The notes below the pieces were generated by a model. The model saw only the letters and a program-made list of their open reading frames with translations. It had not been told where the DNA came from and did no database searches. 64,000 bases of DNA from assembly GCA_030539275.1 (NCBI GenBank), contig JAUNSK010000014.1, positions 39,934 through 103,933 on the forward strand, read 5' to 3'. This document shows, piece after piece, positions 42,652-51,603 of the stretch. A program made the position numbers and the translations under genes. How positions within the stretch are numbered: the stretch's first letter is position 1; every line of letters starts with the position of its first letter. The stretch is from Oscillospiraceae bacterium (GTDB lineage Bacteria; Bacillota; Clostridia; Oscillospirales; Ruminococcaceae).

Positions 42652-42685
42652 TAAATAGTGAATAATTAATAACTCACTTCTCATA

Positions 42686-42720
42686 AATGCCCTGTCACTT
42701 TTTGTGACAGGGCATTTTTA
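42686..42720 (+). terminator. Intrinsic terminator of the GH30 gene
   Basis: A perfect 13-bp stem (42686-42698 with 42704-42716), 5-nt loop, T-run. Confidence 0.88.
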
Positions 42721-42757
42721 ATAATTTTAAAATTATATATAATTCAGCATTAAAAAA

Positions 42758-42786
42758 TTGACAGTTCAGGATTTTTAGTATATACT
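42758..42786 (+). promoter_or_regulatory. Promoter of the lipoprotein gene
   Basis: TTGACA, 17-bp spacer, TATACT, ~120 bp before ATG 42909. Confidence 0.65.
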
Positions 42787-42908
42787 GAAACATATATTTA
42801 TGGTATCCCGACACATAAACTTAAAGAATAAACAGATCTGTAGAATGCCAGCGCTGAACACATAATTATCACAGTATAATAAAACATAAAGAAATGGAAG
42901 TGGAGTAC

Positions 42909-43769
42909 ATGATCAGAATCAAAAAGATAGTAAACAGCATCATTTTATGCCTGTCTATGATGTTGTTTTCGAGTGGATGCAGTGCTGCTTTAAAGTCTGA
43001 GATGGTTTCTTATTCCAGAAAAAATTTTGGTGATGCAAACTGCATTTCATACTCCTATACCGAAGAAAAAAGCACAGCCGTAATGGAGGACAAACAGTAC
43101 GGGTTTACATATACAGTTACTTCTTCTATTGATGATTTTAATCTTGACGGAAGCTCGTTTTTCAAGTACGAGAACAAGTATTCTGATTTCTTTGACAAAT
43201 ATACAAGATATATCATGGGTACGCAGATGTTTGGAGAAATGCTTGATGAATATAATGCGGAAGTTAAATTTGACAGCGCTAAGTGTGTTTTTCTGAAAAT
43301 ATCTGATACAGAAAATGCAGTCAGTGCAGCAGGTAAGCTGTCAGAAATAATTAAAGATACTGACACAAGAAAATATATTATCGGAGAAAATTTTGTTATA
43401 TATATAAGCGACAAAAATGATAACCCGGCAGGAGAATACAGTCTGGATGATTCATGTTACAGCTCTCCTGAGGAAGCTGAAATAAACTGGATTCTTCAGT
43501 CAGCAGCATCTTCGATTTATAACCTGAATGAATATGAAGGCAGTATGCCTGACGCTGATAAATTTGAATACATGTATTCGGAATATATGGACAGCTCTGA
43601 TATTCCCGGGAGAACTGCAGAAGGCTATTCGATGAGGATAGATGATACGCCGGAGAGCCTTGCACATACTCTGGTCGTGCATTTTAAGTATAAAAAAAGG
43701 GAATGGATAGTTGCTGACTGCCTCGGGGAAAGTTCATATCTTTATGTATATTGCCTTACTGACAAATAG
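42909..43769 (+). CDS. Putative lipoprotein of unknown function
   Basis: A 286-residue exported protein. The N-terminus has basic residues, a hydrophobic stretch (IVNSIILCLSMMLF) and a lipobox SSGC (Cys about residue 24), so it should be lipidated and anchored outside the membrane. The rest is soluble, acidic and rich in Asp, Ser and Tyr; no family is recognised. ATG 42909 is chosen because GTGGAG precedes it and the in-frame ATG 42894 has no box. It lies between the two regulator/enzyme pairs and could be a surface accessory of the fibre-degradation system. Confidence 0.7.
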   Translation: MIRIKKIVNSIILCLSMMLFSSGCSAALKSEMVSYSRKNFGDANCISYSYTEEKSTAVMEDKQYGFTYTVTSSIDDFNLDGSSFFKYENKYSDFFDKYTRYIMGTQMFGEMLDEYNAEVKFDSAKCVFLKISDTENAVSAAGKLSEIIKDTDTRKYIIGENFVIYISDKNDNPAGEYSLDDSCYSSPEEAEINWILQSAASSIYNLNEYEGSMPDADKFEYMYSEYMDSSDIPGRTAEGYSMRIDDTPESLAHTLVVHFKYKKREWIVADCLGESSYLYVYCLTDK

Positions 43770-43820
43770 AAGTATTGTGTGATCTGATATATTAAAAATT
43801 CTTTTGTTACTACAGATTAT

Positions 43821-43865
43821 AACCCCTTACTGCCGGTATCAGCACCGGCAGCCAGGGGTTTATTT
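43821..43865. terminator. Intrinsic terminator between convergent genes
   Basis: Outer stem AACCCC/GGGGTT and inner perfect stem CTGCCGGT/ACCGGCAG with a 6-nt loop. Confidence 0.7.
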
Positions 43866-43873
43866 GCAGGTAT

Positions 43874-46078
43874 CTATATTTTTATTTTTCTGTACATATT
43901 AGGAGTCATTCCTGTGATAAGTCTGAACTGCTGCATAAAGTATTTTTCATTGTTATACCCGCATTTTTCTGCAATGGAAGCAATACTCATACCACTTGAG
44001 AGAAGAAGATATTTTGAGAGTCTTACACGCATAATGATGCTGTCATGATGATAACTGGTATTAAAAAACTGTCTGTAAACGGCGCGAAAATGTCCGCTGC
44101 TCAGACAAAACTCTCTGCATGCTTCATTTGCCTGTAAAATACCAGAAGGTTTAATGTAATTACGATTTCTGAATTTGCAGTATCTTATATACTGAGGATC
44201 ACTTGAACGACCATCCGGTACAGATGTTTCTGATTCAGAACGGGTCTGCAGATCATTCAGTATCTGAGAAGATTCACTGCCTGCGATTTTCCCGCTGAAT
44301 GTAGATATAGTGCAAAATTCCGGACCATATATACCGTACTTAACAAAACACCTGTACATCAATGCTTCTATACGGTCTGCGAGCCGGTCTTCATACTCAC
44401 TGCTGCTGTCATGTCCGATAACAGCAGCAGCAAAGATATTTTCATCGATCCTTCCACATATTTTTCCGGGACTTATGGCAAATGATCTGAAAATTTCAGC
44501 TGTATCAGTCAGAAATGAGGTTTTCTCAAATATATAATTATCATCAAATACAGTATTTTCACTATTAAGTCTCATCAGAAGCATTGTGATATCTGATTCA
44601 TTTCCTGCGTTTCTGACAGAAATATCAAGCTCGTTTATAAATCCTGTTCGGTTATAAAGTCCGGTAACAGAATCATGCAGTTCAGACAGATTTCTGCATT
44701 GCATCAGATAGTCAATATCATTTTTCATTCGCAGAAATTCAAGAGCATTTGATACTATTTTAAGCCAGTTTCGCAATGAATCACCCGGATTTGCTGATTT
44801 GTCGTATCTGACGGTCATATATCCAAAGTCTCTGTCCATAAAAAAGAGAGGCAGGCAGAAGTATGCATTCGGCTTTTGTGATATCCTCAGAAAACCGGGG
44901 AGGAGGTCTGTTTTACTGAAATGTACAGGGCCCTGATCTTCTGTAAATTTATCCTGAATGCTGTAGCAGATCATATCACAGCTGCTGTCTGAGTTCATTA
45001 TTTTCGGTGAGATGCACCAGTCTTCATTCAGACATAAAAACAATCCTGAAAGGTCAGGAAGAAAATATGAGTGTGTTCTCAGCTCACGGATAAGATCTGA
45101 TATTGTTTTTGTGTTGGTTAGATACTGTTCAAGCATACCTGTTGCATTATACTGTAAAAATAACTGCTGACGATGAATTTCAGCTGTCTCAGAAGAAATA
45201 TATTTATAGTCAGCACCGCACTCACAAGTATCTCCTCTGATAATTTTTCCCTCAAGGGATATATCTGTTTTATCACATTTTCCGGTGACCCGCTCATATA
45301 GCATATCAAACAGTCTTATTCCCAGTGCTTTTCTGTTGCGTTCATATGTAGTAAGTATCGGATAGTGATTTGTTCGGCCTTCGACATATTCGTACCCGAC
45401 GACTGTGATGTCTTCGGGGATCCTGACACCATGAGCAACAAAAGTATCGCACATAGCAAAAGCCATATAGTCATTTGCACAGATCACAGCCTGAGGCATT
45501 CTTCTCTCACCTCTGATATAGGCAAGTGCTGTATTTTCGCCGCCGGAGAGCCAGAAGTCTCCATAAATAATATTATTATCATCATTATGTAAACCATGTT
45601 TTTGCAGTGATCTCTGAAAACCTCTGACCCTGTCGTGTGAAGTAGCCAGGTTATCAGGACCGGTTAGAATATCAATCTCTGAAAAATGATGAATATTGAT
45701 AAGATGATCCGTTATTTGTTCAAAATCTGATTCAGTACAGCTGTCAATGGACGGATAACGTGTAATGGTACTTCCTGAACAGACAACAGGTATATCATGT
45801 TCGTCAAGATATGAAAATATTTGTTCAAGAAGGCTTTTATTCATAAATGCATCCCCTGTAATTAAAAATCCTTCAGGCTTCTCAGAACTTATCAGACTAT
45901 ATATATTGTTTTCAAGCTTAATAAAATCATTGTATTCAGAAGCATTATAAATATTAGAGATAATTACAATATCAGTATTCATTTTCAGACCCTGTGATAT
46001 TATACCATCAAGAAGCTGAATTTGCTCACAGGCAAACGGACGAGCTGTTATAACTGCGAAAATATGTCTGTTTTCCAT
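43874..46078 (-). CDS. LacI-like sensor / degenerate GGDEF / AraC transcriptional regulator
   Basis: A 734-residue paralogue of the protein at 38236, with the same domain order. The LacI-like ligand-binding part (~1-290) has IFAVITARPFA, AVICANDYMAFAMCDTF and IPEDITVVGYEY. A middle domain follows, then a GGDEF-like domain opening DSVTGLYNRTGF with IDENIF in place of GGDEF (inactive), and a C-terminal AraC pair (SIASIAEKCGYNNEKYFMQQF). The start is set by alignment with the paralogue (MENRHIFAVITA versus MDNSGRPIVAVITA); an in-frame ATG at 46096 is possible, and neither has a strong ribosome binding site. It is divergent from the GH5 gene, its probable target. Confidence 0.84.
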   Translation of the reverse strand: MENRHIFAVITARPFACEQIQLLDGIISQGLKMNTDIVIISNIYNASEYNDFIKLENNIYSLISSEKPEGFLITGDAFMNKSLLEQIFSYLDEHDIPVVCSGSTITRYPSIDSCTESDFEQITDHLINIHHFSEIDILTGPDNLATSHDRVRGFQRSLQKHGLHNDDNNIIYGDFWLSGGENTALAYIRGERRMPQAVICANDYMAFAMCDTFVAHGVRIPEDITVVGYEYVEGRTNHYPILTTYERNRKALGIRLFDMLYERVTGKCDKTDISLEGKIIRGDTCECGADYKYISSETAEIHRQQLFLQYNATGMLEQYLTNTKTISDLIRELRTHSYFLPDLSGLFLCLNEDWCISPKIMNSDSSCDMICYSIQDKFTEDQGPVHFSKTDLLPGFLRISQKPNAYFCLPLFFMDRDFGYMTVRYDKSANPGDSLRNWLKIVSNALEFLRMKNDIDYLMQCRNLSELHDSVTGLYNRTGFINELDISVRNAGNESDITMLLMRLNSENTVFDDNYIFEKTSFLTDTAEIFRSFAISPGKICGRIDENIFAAAVIGHDSSSEYEDRLADRIEALMYRCFVKYGIYGPEFCTISTFSGKIAGSESSQILNDLQTRSESETSVPDGRSSDPQYIRYCKFRNRNYIKPSGILQANEACREFCLSSGHFRAVYRQFFNTSYHHDSIIMRVRLSKYLLLSSGMSIASIAEKCGYNNEKYFMQQFRLITGMTPNMYRKIKI

Positions 46079-46185
46079 ATCTTTAGTCACTTTCATTTAG
46101 TATTATAGAATTATTATATCTGTTTTTTATTACTAAATCAATAGTCTGAATCTTCATTTTTTATACCTATCCTACAGAAATAAGG

Positions 46186-46214
46186 TTGTACATAAAATCC
46201 TTCAGGTGTATAAT
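46186..46214 (+). promoter_or_regulatory. Promoter of the GH5 gene
   Basis: TTGTAC, 17-bp spacer, TATAAT, 75 bp before ATG 46289. Confidence 0.65.
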
Positions 46215-46225
46215 AATATAAGTTA

Positions 46226-46237
46226 AACTGATCAGTT
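46226..46237. promoter_or_regulatory. 12-bp perfect palindrome just after the GH5 promoter
   Basis: AACTGATCAGTT lies about +5 to +16 from the expected transcription start. Its position suits a repressor operator. No copy is obvious at the GH30 promoter. Confidence 0.35.
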
Positions 46238-46288
46238 ATTTACAACAGGCAAACAATATAAAAAAAGGTGAAAATGGAGTGAAATGAT

Positions 46289-48070
46289 ATGAAACTTAAC
46301 AAAATGACGTCACTTATTACCTCACTTGCTATGATCGTGATCTGTATCTTTTCTTCAGCACCGGCTGTAAACGCTGAATTGAATATGCGTGATATCACAA
46401 CAATGGAACTTGTAAGTGATATGGGAATAGGAATCAACCTCGGCAACACACTTGAAGCATGCGGTGACTGGATCGATGGAAAATCGGCAGAAAGCTATGA
46501 AACAGCATGGGGAAGCCCTGTGATCACAAAGGAAATGATCCAGGGATACAAGGATGCCGGATTCGGAGTTCTGAGAATACCTGTAGCATGGTCAAATATG
46601 ATGGCTCAGGACGGAAACTATGAGATAAACAAGGAGTATATGAGCAGAGTAACACAGGTCGTTGACTGGACACTCGATGCAGGCTTATATGCTATAGTAA
46701 ACATTCACTGGGATAATGGCTGGGTAAACACATTTCCTGATAATAAAGATGAATGTATGAAGCGTTATACAAAAATGTGGACACAGATCTGTGATAACTT
46801 TAAAGATTACGGTGATTACCTGATGTTCGAATCACAGAATGAGGAACTCGGATGGGATACATTGTGGAACAGATGGGCAGGAAATCAGGGCAAAACAGAG
46901 TCATATGCTCTGGTTAATGAAATAAACCAGAAGTTTGTTGACGTAGTAAGAAGCTCCGGCGGAAACAATCCCAAACGTCACCTCCTGATCTCAGGTTATA
47001 ATACCGGCATTGATGTTACTTGCGATTCACTTTTTGTTATGCCGGATGATCCGGCAGGAAGATGTGCTGTTTCAGTTCATTACTATTCACCTTCAACATT
47101 TGCCATTCTTGAGGAAGATGCTGACTGGGGAAAAGCACAGTCAACATGGGGAACTGATAAAGAAATTTCTGACCTTAACAATGAAATGGATATGATGAAG
47201 TCAACATTTGTAGATAAAGGAATACCGGTTATCATCGGTGAATACGGATGTCCGACAAAGAACAAAGAACCGGAATCAGTATACAAATTCCTTACATCAG
47301 TATGCAAAGCTGCATTTTCAAGAAATATGTGTCCGGTACTCTGGGATACTCCCGGCGGAAGATATGACAGAATAGAATGCAAAATGGTTGATGAGCAGCT
47401 TAACAAAGCACTTTGTGATATAGCCGGCTCAACAATAAAACAGCCAGGATCAGACGGTACCACGTCAGTTACATACCAGATAAGTGATCTGAAGAAGAGT
47501 TCCACAGGAGGATATATTGTACCTGTCTCAGGTGATCTTCAGAAGGCTATTATAAATCTTAAGGTAACATCAAGTGAAAATTCAGGCTGGTTCTGCGGAG
47601 GCGGTGCACTGACATTTGGCAGTGTAAAGGATTTAAGTACTTCAGAGACTTTCTGGAGCAATAAAACTTTCAACTATGACGGTGGAAAGGAAAAGGTCCT
47701 GATCAATTTTGACGGAACATTCAATGACACAGATGACAATGTTCATCAAGCAAAAATTGACTGTAATCAGGCTGAACTTGTTGACTACTGGCGTTCATCA
47801 GAAAAGTATCCTGAAGGCGGAGATGATGTAAACGTTGAATACCTGAGCATCACTCTTTACTATGCAGCCCAGGAGACACCTGCTGCTGTGCCGGGAGATG
47901 TTGACTGCAATGGCACAACCAATTCAGCTGATGTAGTAAGCATGATACAGTATATGCTAGGAAAAACAACACTCACTGACGATCAGCTTAAAAATGCTGA
48001 TTTAAATGCTGACAGCAGGGTTACGATCATTGATCTTATAATGCTTAAAAATCTGCTTCTTAAGGCATAA
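46289..48070 (+). CDS. Cellulosomal GH5 (subfamily 4-like) endoglucanase/xyloglucanase with CBM and dockerin
   Basis: A 593-residue secreted enzyme with a signal peptide (1-~29). The GH5 barrel (~35-380) opens MGIGINLGNTLEA, has the acid/base Glu185 in FESQNEELG and the nucleophile Glu318 in VIIGEYGCP. The pattern fits subfamily 4, which covers cellulase, lichenase and xyloglucanase. A ~130-residue beta-rich module (~394-525, GWFCGGGALTFG) is probably a carbohydrate-binding module like those of ruminococcal cellulosomes; I cannot name its family. A dockerin (535-592) ends the chain. GGAG precedes ATG 46289. It is divergent from the sensor-AraC regulator. Confidence 0.92.
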   Translation: MKLNKMTSLITSLAMIVICIFSSAPAVNAELNMRDITTMELVSDMGIGINLGNTLEACGDWIDGKSAESYETAWGSPVITKEMIQGYKDAGFGVLRIPVAWSNMMAQDGNYEINKEYMSRVTQVVDWTLDAGLYAIVNIHWDNGWVNTFPDNKDECMKRYTKMWTQICDNFKDYGDYLMFESQNEELGWDTLWNRWAGNQGKTESYALVNEINQKFVDVVRSSGGNNPKRHLLISGYNTGIDVTCDSLFVMPDDPAGRCAVSVHYYSPSTFAILEEDADWGKAQSTWGTDKEISDLNNEMDMMKSTFVDKGIPVIIGEYGCPTKNKEPESVYKFLTSVCKAAFSRNMCPVLWDTPGGRYDRIECKMVDEQLNKALCDIAGSTIKQPGSDGTTSVTYQISDLKKSSTGGYIVPVSGDLQKAIINLKVTSSENSGWFCGGGALTFGSVKDLSTSETFWSNKTFNYDGGKEKVLINFDGTFNDTDDNVHQAKIDCNQAELVDYWRSSEKYPEGGDDVNVEYLSITLYYAAQETPAAVPGDVDCNGTTNSADVVSMIQYMLGKTTLTDDQLKNADLNADSRVTIIDLIMLKNLLLKA

Positions 48071-48125
48071 GCTGTAATAATTTATAATTATACCGGCTTT
48101 AAAAACTGATAATCAATTATTATTC

Positions 48126-48162
48126 AAAAATCCCGATCTCTGATAATGAGACCGGGATTTTT
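48126..48162 (+). terminator. Intrinsic terminator of the GH5 gene
   Basis: Stem AAAAATCCCG-TCTC with GAGA-CGGGATTTTT (one bulged position each side), 7-nt loop, T-run. Confidence 0.8.
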
Positions 48163-48344
48163 AAATATTGTTACGAAAATTCATTTATAAACATTTCTGA
48201 CTGCCTATTCAATTATTGACAGGAGACGATATATCGCTGTAATTTATACACCATTATGACAGTCAATAACGACATTACGGAGTTGTGTACATCCGGCACG
48301 GCCTGATCATTTACAAACGACACTATCCTTTACAAAGTCTGCCG
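48163..48344. other. Intergenic region without recognised features
   Basis: Between the GH5 and ribokinase terminators. A CGATATATCG palindrome (48229-48238) is present; no gene. Confidence 0.3.
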
Positions 48345-48392
48345 AAAACAGCTCCCGGAGAATGATCAATTACATTCGCAGGGAGCTGTTTT
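48345..48392 (-). terminator. Intrinsic terminator of the ribokinase gene
   Basis: A perfect 12-bp stem (48345-48356 with 48381-48392); reading leftward it ends in a U-run. Confidence 0.75.
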
Positions 48393-48403
48393 ACGTATAA
48401 TGA

Positions 48404-49285
48404 CTACAGATCAAGTTCAGCCAGCAGCGGAATAGATGATGAAGCACCAGCGCGTGTAACAGCGATAGAAGAGGCTTTGGAAGCTTCATTCATAGCCGTT
48501 TTTACATCTTTGCCCCTGGAGACAGCAGAGATGAAATACCCTGTAAAAGTATCTCCGGCAGCCGTAGTATCTACCGCAGATACTTTATATACGTCCTGAA
48601 AATGCTGCTCATGATCAGAAACATATATGCTGCCCTTTGTACCCATAGTAAGCAGAATGCATGACCCGGGATATTTCTTATGCAGAAGCTGCGCATAATC
48701 AGCAGGTGTTTCCAATTGTGTCTGACATATATCAGAAGCCTCAATTTCATTAAGGATCAGACAGTGGATCTTTTCCAGAGGAAGCTTACGAAGCTTATCT
48801 GTTACAGGTGATGGGTTAAGAAAAATAAGCATGCCTTTCTTATAGGCCTCGTCAATAATATATTCAAGATTACTGATCTCATTCTGCAATAAAATTATAT
48901 CTCCTTTAGAAAAGTGAGACAGCGTCTCATCGATCTGTTCGGGTGAAATTGCCTGATTTGCTCCGCCAAAAAGGATAATGCAGTTCTGACCGGATTCAGA
49001 TACCTGAATAACTGCATGGCCTGTCGGCATATCAAGCGTTTTGACATAGTCAGTATTCACATTATTTCTTTTAAGTTCTTCTTTAAGCATTTCTCCGTCA
49101 CTTCCGATGCAGCCGGCGTGATAAACATCGCTTCCTGCTCTTGCAATAGCGATAGTCTGGTTAAGACCTTTCCCGCCGCAGAAGAAATTCATACTTTCTG
49201 ATGATATTGTTTCACCGGGACGAACGAAATTTTTTACCTGATACACCTTATCAATATTTAAAGAACCAAAATTTAATATTTTCAT
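48404..49285 (-). CDS. rbsK: Ribokinase (PfkB-family carbohydrate kinase)
   Basis: A 293-residue cytoplasmic kinase that phosphorylates ribose to ribose 5-phosphate. The N-terminal GSLNIDKVYQV and the signature GGKGLNQTIAIARAG (37-51) match ribokinases. The C-terminal DTTAAGDTFTGYF (239-251) holds the catalytic Asp245 and the anion hole. LNPSPV and LILNEIEA are also typical. A different pentose or nucleoside cannot be ruled out. GAGAGGT precedes its ATG. It is alone; there is no ribose transporter nearby. Confidence 0.92.
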   Translation of the reverse strand: MKILNFGSLNIDKVYQVKNFVRPGETISSESMNFFCGGKGLNQTIAIARAGSDVYHAGCIGSDGEMLKEELKRNNVNTDYVKTLDMPTGHAVIQVSESGQNCIILFGGANQAISPEQIDETLSHFSKGDIILLQNEISNLEYIIDEAYKKGMLIFLNPSPVTDKLRKLPLEKIHCLILNEIEASDICQTQLETPADYAQLLHKKYPGSCILLTMGTKGSIYVSDHEQHFQDVYKVSAVDTTAAGDTFTGYFISAVSRGKDVKTAMNEASKASSIAVTRAGASSSIPLLAELDL

Positions 49286-49599
49286 AAATAATTACCTCTC
49301 AATCATTCATATTTCTTTGTAGATCTGTTACTGGATAGTAGTTCTTCAGGTATTACCTGCATTCTGAATAGTTCGGGACTGTATTTCATAATGCAGCATT
49401 CATATTATATCCTATAATTCATTTACTTACAAGGGTTAAAAAATGGTGATTATGTAATGATAATATTCTTACTTTTTCTCAACAGCATTACTGGCTATCA
49501 AAACCTTATTGATTGAGAAAAAAATAATAGTATGTTATAATAATAATAAATAAACGCGACTTTACTGATGATCTAATTACTGTATCAAGGAGAAATATT
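49286..49599 (+). promoter_or_regulatory. Divergent intergenic region with promoter for the HD gene
   Basis: Rightward promoter TTGAGA, 17-bp spacer, TATAAT at 49513-49541, ~55 bp before ATG 49600. The leftward ribokinase promoter should also be here, but I cannot fix it. No other feature. Confidence 0.55.
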
Positions 49600-50091
49600 A
49601 TGAACATATCAGAACTGATGAAAAAAATGATTGAATATTCAGAAGGAAACCTTCATGATATCAATCATTTTATTAAAGTATGGACTTATGCAAAAACAAT
49701 CGGAGAACTTGAAAAAATTGATGAAGATACATTATTTATTCTTGAGGCAGCTGCGATAACTCATGATATTGCATGTCCTCTGTGCAGAAAAAAGTATGGC
49801 AGTACAAACGGAAAATATCAGGAGCTTGAAGGCGGCATACTAGTAAGAGACCTACTGAAGGACTGTGGTCTTTCAGTAGGTCAGATCGATCGGATTGCGT
49901 ATCTTGTGGAACACCATCATACCTATGACAATATTGACTCAATGGATTATCAGATACTTTTAGAAGCAGATTATATTATCAATGCAGATGAAAGCAGCTA
50001 TTCAAAACAAAATATCACAGAATTCTGTAAAAAAGTATTCCGTACAGAATCGGGCATTACTTTATTGAAATCCATCTATGGCATTGCTTAG
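49600..50091 (+). CDS. HD-domain phosphohydrolase-like protein
   Basis: A 163-residue soluble protein with the HD metal-binding order: His23 (HDINHFIKVWTYAK), His55-Asp56 (AAITHDIACP), the His pair in LVEHHHTYDN and Asp in LLEADYIINADES. It matches small HD hydrolases that act on nucleotides or related phosphates. A Cys-rich piece CPLCRKKYG after HD is typical of one Firmicute subgroup. CAAGGAG precedes ATG 49600. The substrate is not known. Confidence 0.85.
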   Translation: MNISELMKKMIEYSEGNLHDINHFIKVWTYAKTIGELEKIDEDTLFILEAAAITHDIACPLCRKKYGSTNGKYQELEGGILVRDLLKDCGLSVGQIDRIAYLVEHHHTYDNIDSMDYQILLEADYIINADESSYSKQNITEFCKKVFRTESGITLLKSIYGIA

Positions 50092-50153
50092 ATATAGATA
50101 GTTTTTGTTTCAGATATCAAAGTATCAGATCTGAGATGGCAGCAGAGTAAAGT

Positions 50154-50585
50154 TCATCCGCGATCCAGTACCTGAGCTGTATATTTTCCATTTTTGCATT
50201 TTGCATATTTCATAGCTACTTTGTCGCCGGGACGATGTGACCCACTGTAAAAGCACTCTTCCAGATACTGAACGTTATGTTCGGAGTCGGTGTATTTTAT
50301 ATTTGCATATGTAATACCATTGTCCTGTTTTGTCTGAATAATTTCACCTTCGGTAAATATTCCTTCAGTATCAAGGATATTACCGTCGCTCAGGCTCTTT
50401 ATTCCGACAATGCTGATCACAATTCCAATGATACCGATAAAACCGGCAAGTGCATAAATTCCTATAGACAAAAATGTGTCACACGGTACTTTCTTAGTTT
50501 TTTTGGTAAACAAACAGATAATAAAAACTCCTAATGCCATCAGAACAAGACCAATTGTAATAAAGATTGCAGATTTCTTTTTCAT
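50154..50585 (-). CDS. DUF3592-like membrane protein
   Basis: A 143-residue protein with two N-terminal spans (residues ~5-24, ~39-62) and a C-terminal extracytoplasmic domain containing EGIFTEGEIIQTKQDNGITYANIKY and PGDKVAMKYAKCKNGKYTAQVL. That matches the beta domain of DUF3592 proteins, as in the gene at 14405, though here both spans come first. Function is unknown. AAGGAG precedes its ATG. Confidence 0.62.
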   Translation of the reverse strand: MKKKSAIFITIGLVLMALGVFIICLFTKKTKKVPCDTFLSIGIYALAGFIGIIGIVISIVGIKSLSDGNILDTEGIFTEGEIIQTKQDNGITYANIKYTDSEHNVQYLEECFYSGSHRPGDKVAMKYAKCKNGKYTAQVLDRG

Positions 50586-50805
50586 ATTTTCTTCTCCTTA
50601 TTCATTTTTAATTATATAAATATATCTAAGTATATCATATAATGGGATGACATTCAATTATTGGTTATATTTTAATCCGCATTCAGTAAATATTTATTAT
50701 GTGAATACTTGCTGACAATGAAGTACCGGGAATAGTCTCACCAACATACTATTTACAACTGCTTATAACAATGAAAGAATTATAAGAAAAACTTATATTA
50801 AAATC

Positions 50806-50842
50806 AAAAACAGGAGAACACGTCAGAAGTTCTCCTGTTTTT
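50806..50842. terminator. Orphan intrinsic terminator
   Basis: A perfect 13-bp stem (50806-50818 with 50830-50842), with A and T runs. No gene ends within 200 bp on either strand; the gap 50586-51043 otherwise holds only a TATAAT (50914-50919) for the next gene. Confidence 0.7.
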
Positions 50843-51043
50843 ATGTCGTTCATAAAAATTTAACCGAAACAAAATTCTAAACGATTTTATTCTGTGTTGC
50901 TGCGTGGTATAATTATACGCGTAAAACAAAGTTCAGGTTATTTATGTAACTTATTTAATATATTAAATGTAAATATTTTGCGGTACAATAACAGAAAATC
51001 ACCTAATAAAAATATGTATAATCAGGTTATATGGAGGAGACAT

Positions 51044-51568
51044 ATGCGGGGAATAATTCTTTATCAGTCAAAATACGGAGCAACAGAAAAATATGCCAGA
51101 TGGATCTCAGATAAAATGAGCTTTGATATCATAGAAACTAAAAAAGCAAAAATATCTGAAATTCAGGATTACGATGTAATTATCTTAGGTGGAGGTGTGT
51201 ACGCTTCCGGAATAGCAGGACTATCTTTTTTACGCAAAAACATCAATGTTTTATGCGACAGGAAGATAATAGTATTTTGTGTTGGAGCATCTCCTTATGA
51301 ACAGGAAGCTTTTCAGGCAATTGTACAACATAACATGACAGCAAAGCTTAAGGATATCCCAGTATTTTATTGCAGAGGTGCATGGGATATGGATTCAATG
51401 AGCGCTATGGACAGAAATCTGTGCAAAATGCTAAGAAAATCAGTTGCGAAAAAATCTCCGGACGACTATCAGGTCTGGGAAAAAGCACTGATGGCAGCAG
51501 GGGATGAGAAATGTGACTGGACAGACAGGAAATATATTGCTCCGATTATCGAGGAGATAAACAGATAA
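51044..51568 (+). CDS. Flavodoxin-domain protein
   Basis: A 174-residue protein with the FMN-binding loop YQSKYGATEKYA (residues 6-17; T/S-x-x-G-x-T type) and the second loop ILGGGVYASGI. This is the flavodoxin_5/HemG-like branch, an electron carrier or quinone-linked oxidoreductase rather than a short-chain flavodoxin. ATG 51044 has TGGAGGAG in front; an upstream in-frame ATG at 50894 would add 50 residues of unrelated sequence and has no box. It is followed by the DUF1697 and TfoX-like genes, probably as one operon. Confidence 0.83.
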   Translation: MRGIILYQSKYGATEKYARWISDKMSFDIIETKKAKISEIQDYDVIILGGGVYASGIAGLSFLRKNINVLCDRKIIVFCVGASPYEQEAFQAIVQHNMTAKLKDIPVFYCRGAWDMDSMSAMDRNLCKMLRKSVAKKSPDDYQVWEKALMAAGDEKCDWTDRKYIAPIIEEINR

Positions 51569-51603
51569 CTGACTAGTAAAAAAGACGGAGGATAAAGAGA
51601 GAA

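Noticed and set aside
50894-51043. 50-codon N-terminal extension of the flavodoxin-domain protein
   Set aside because: No ribosome binding site at 50894, sequence unlike flavodoxins, and a strong TGGAGG box stands before ATG 51044.
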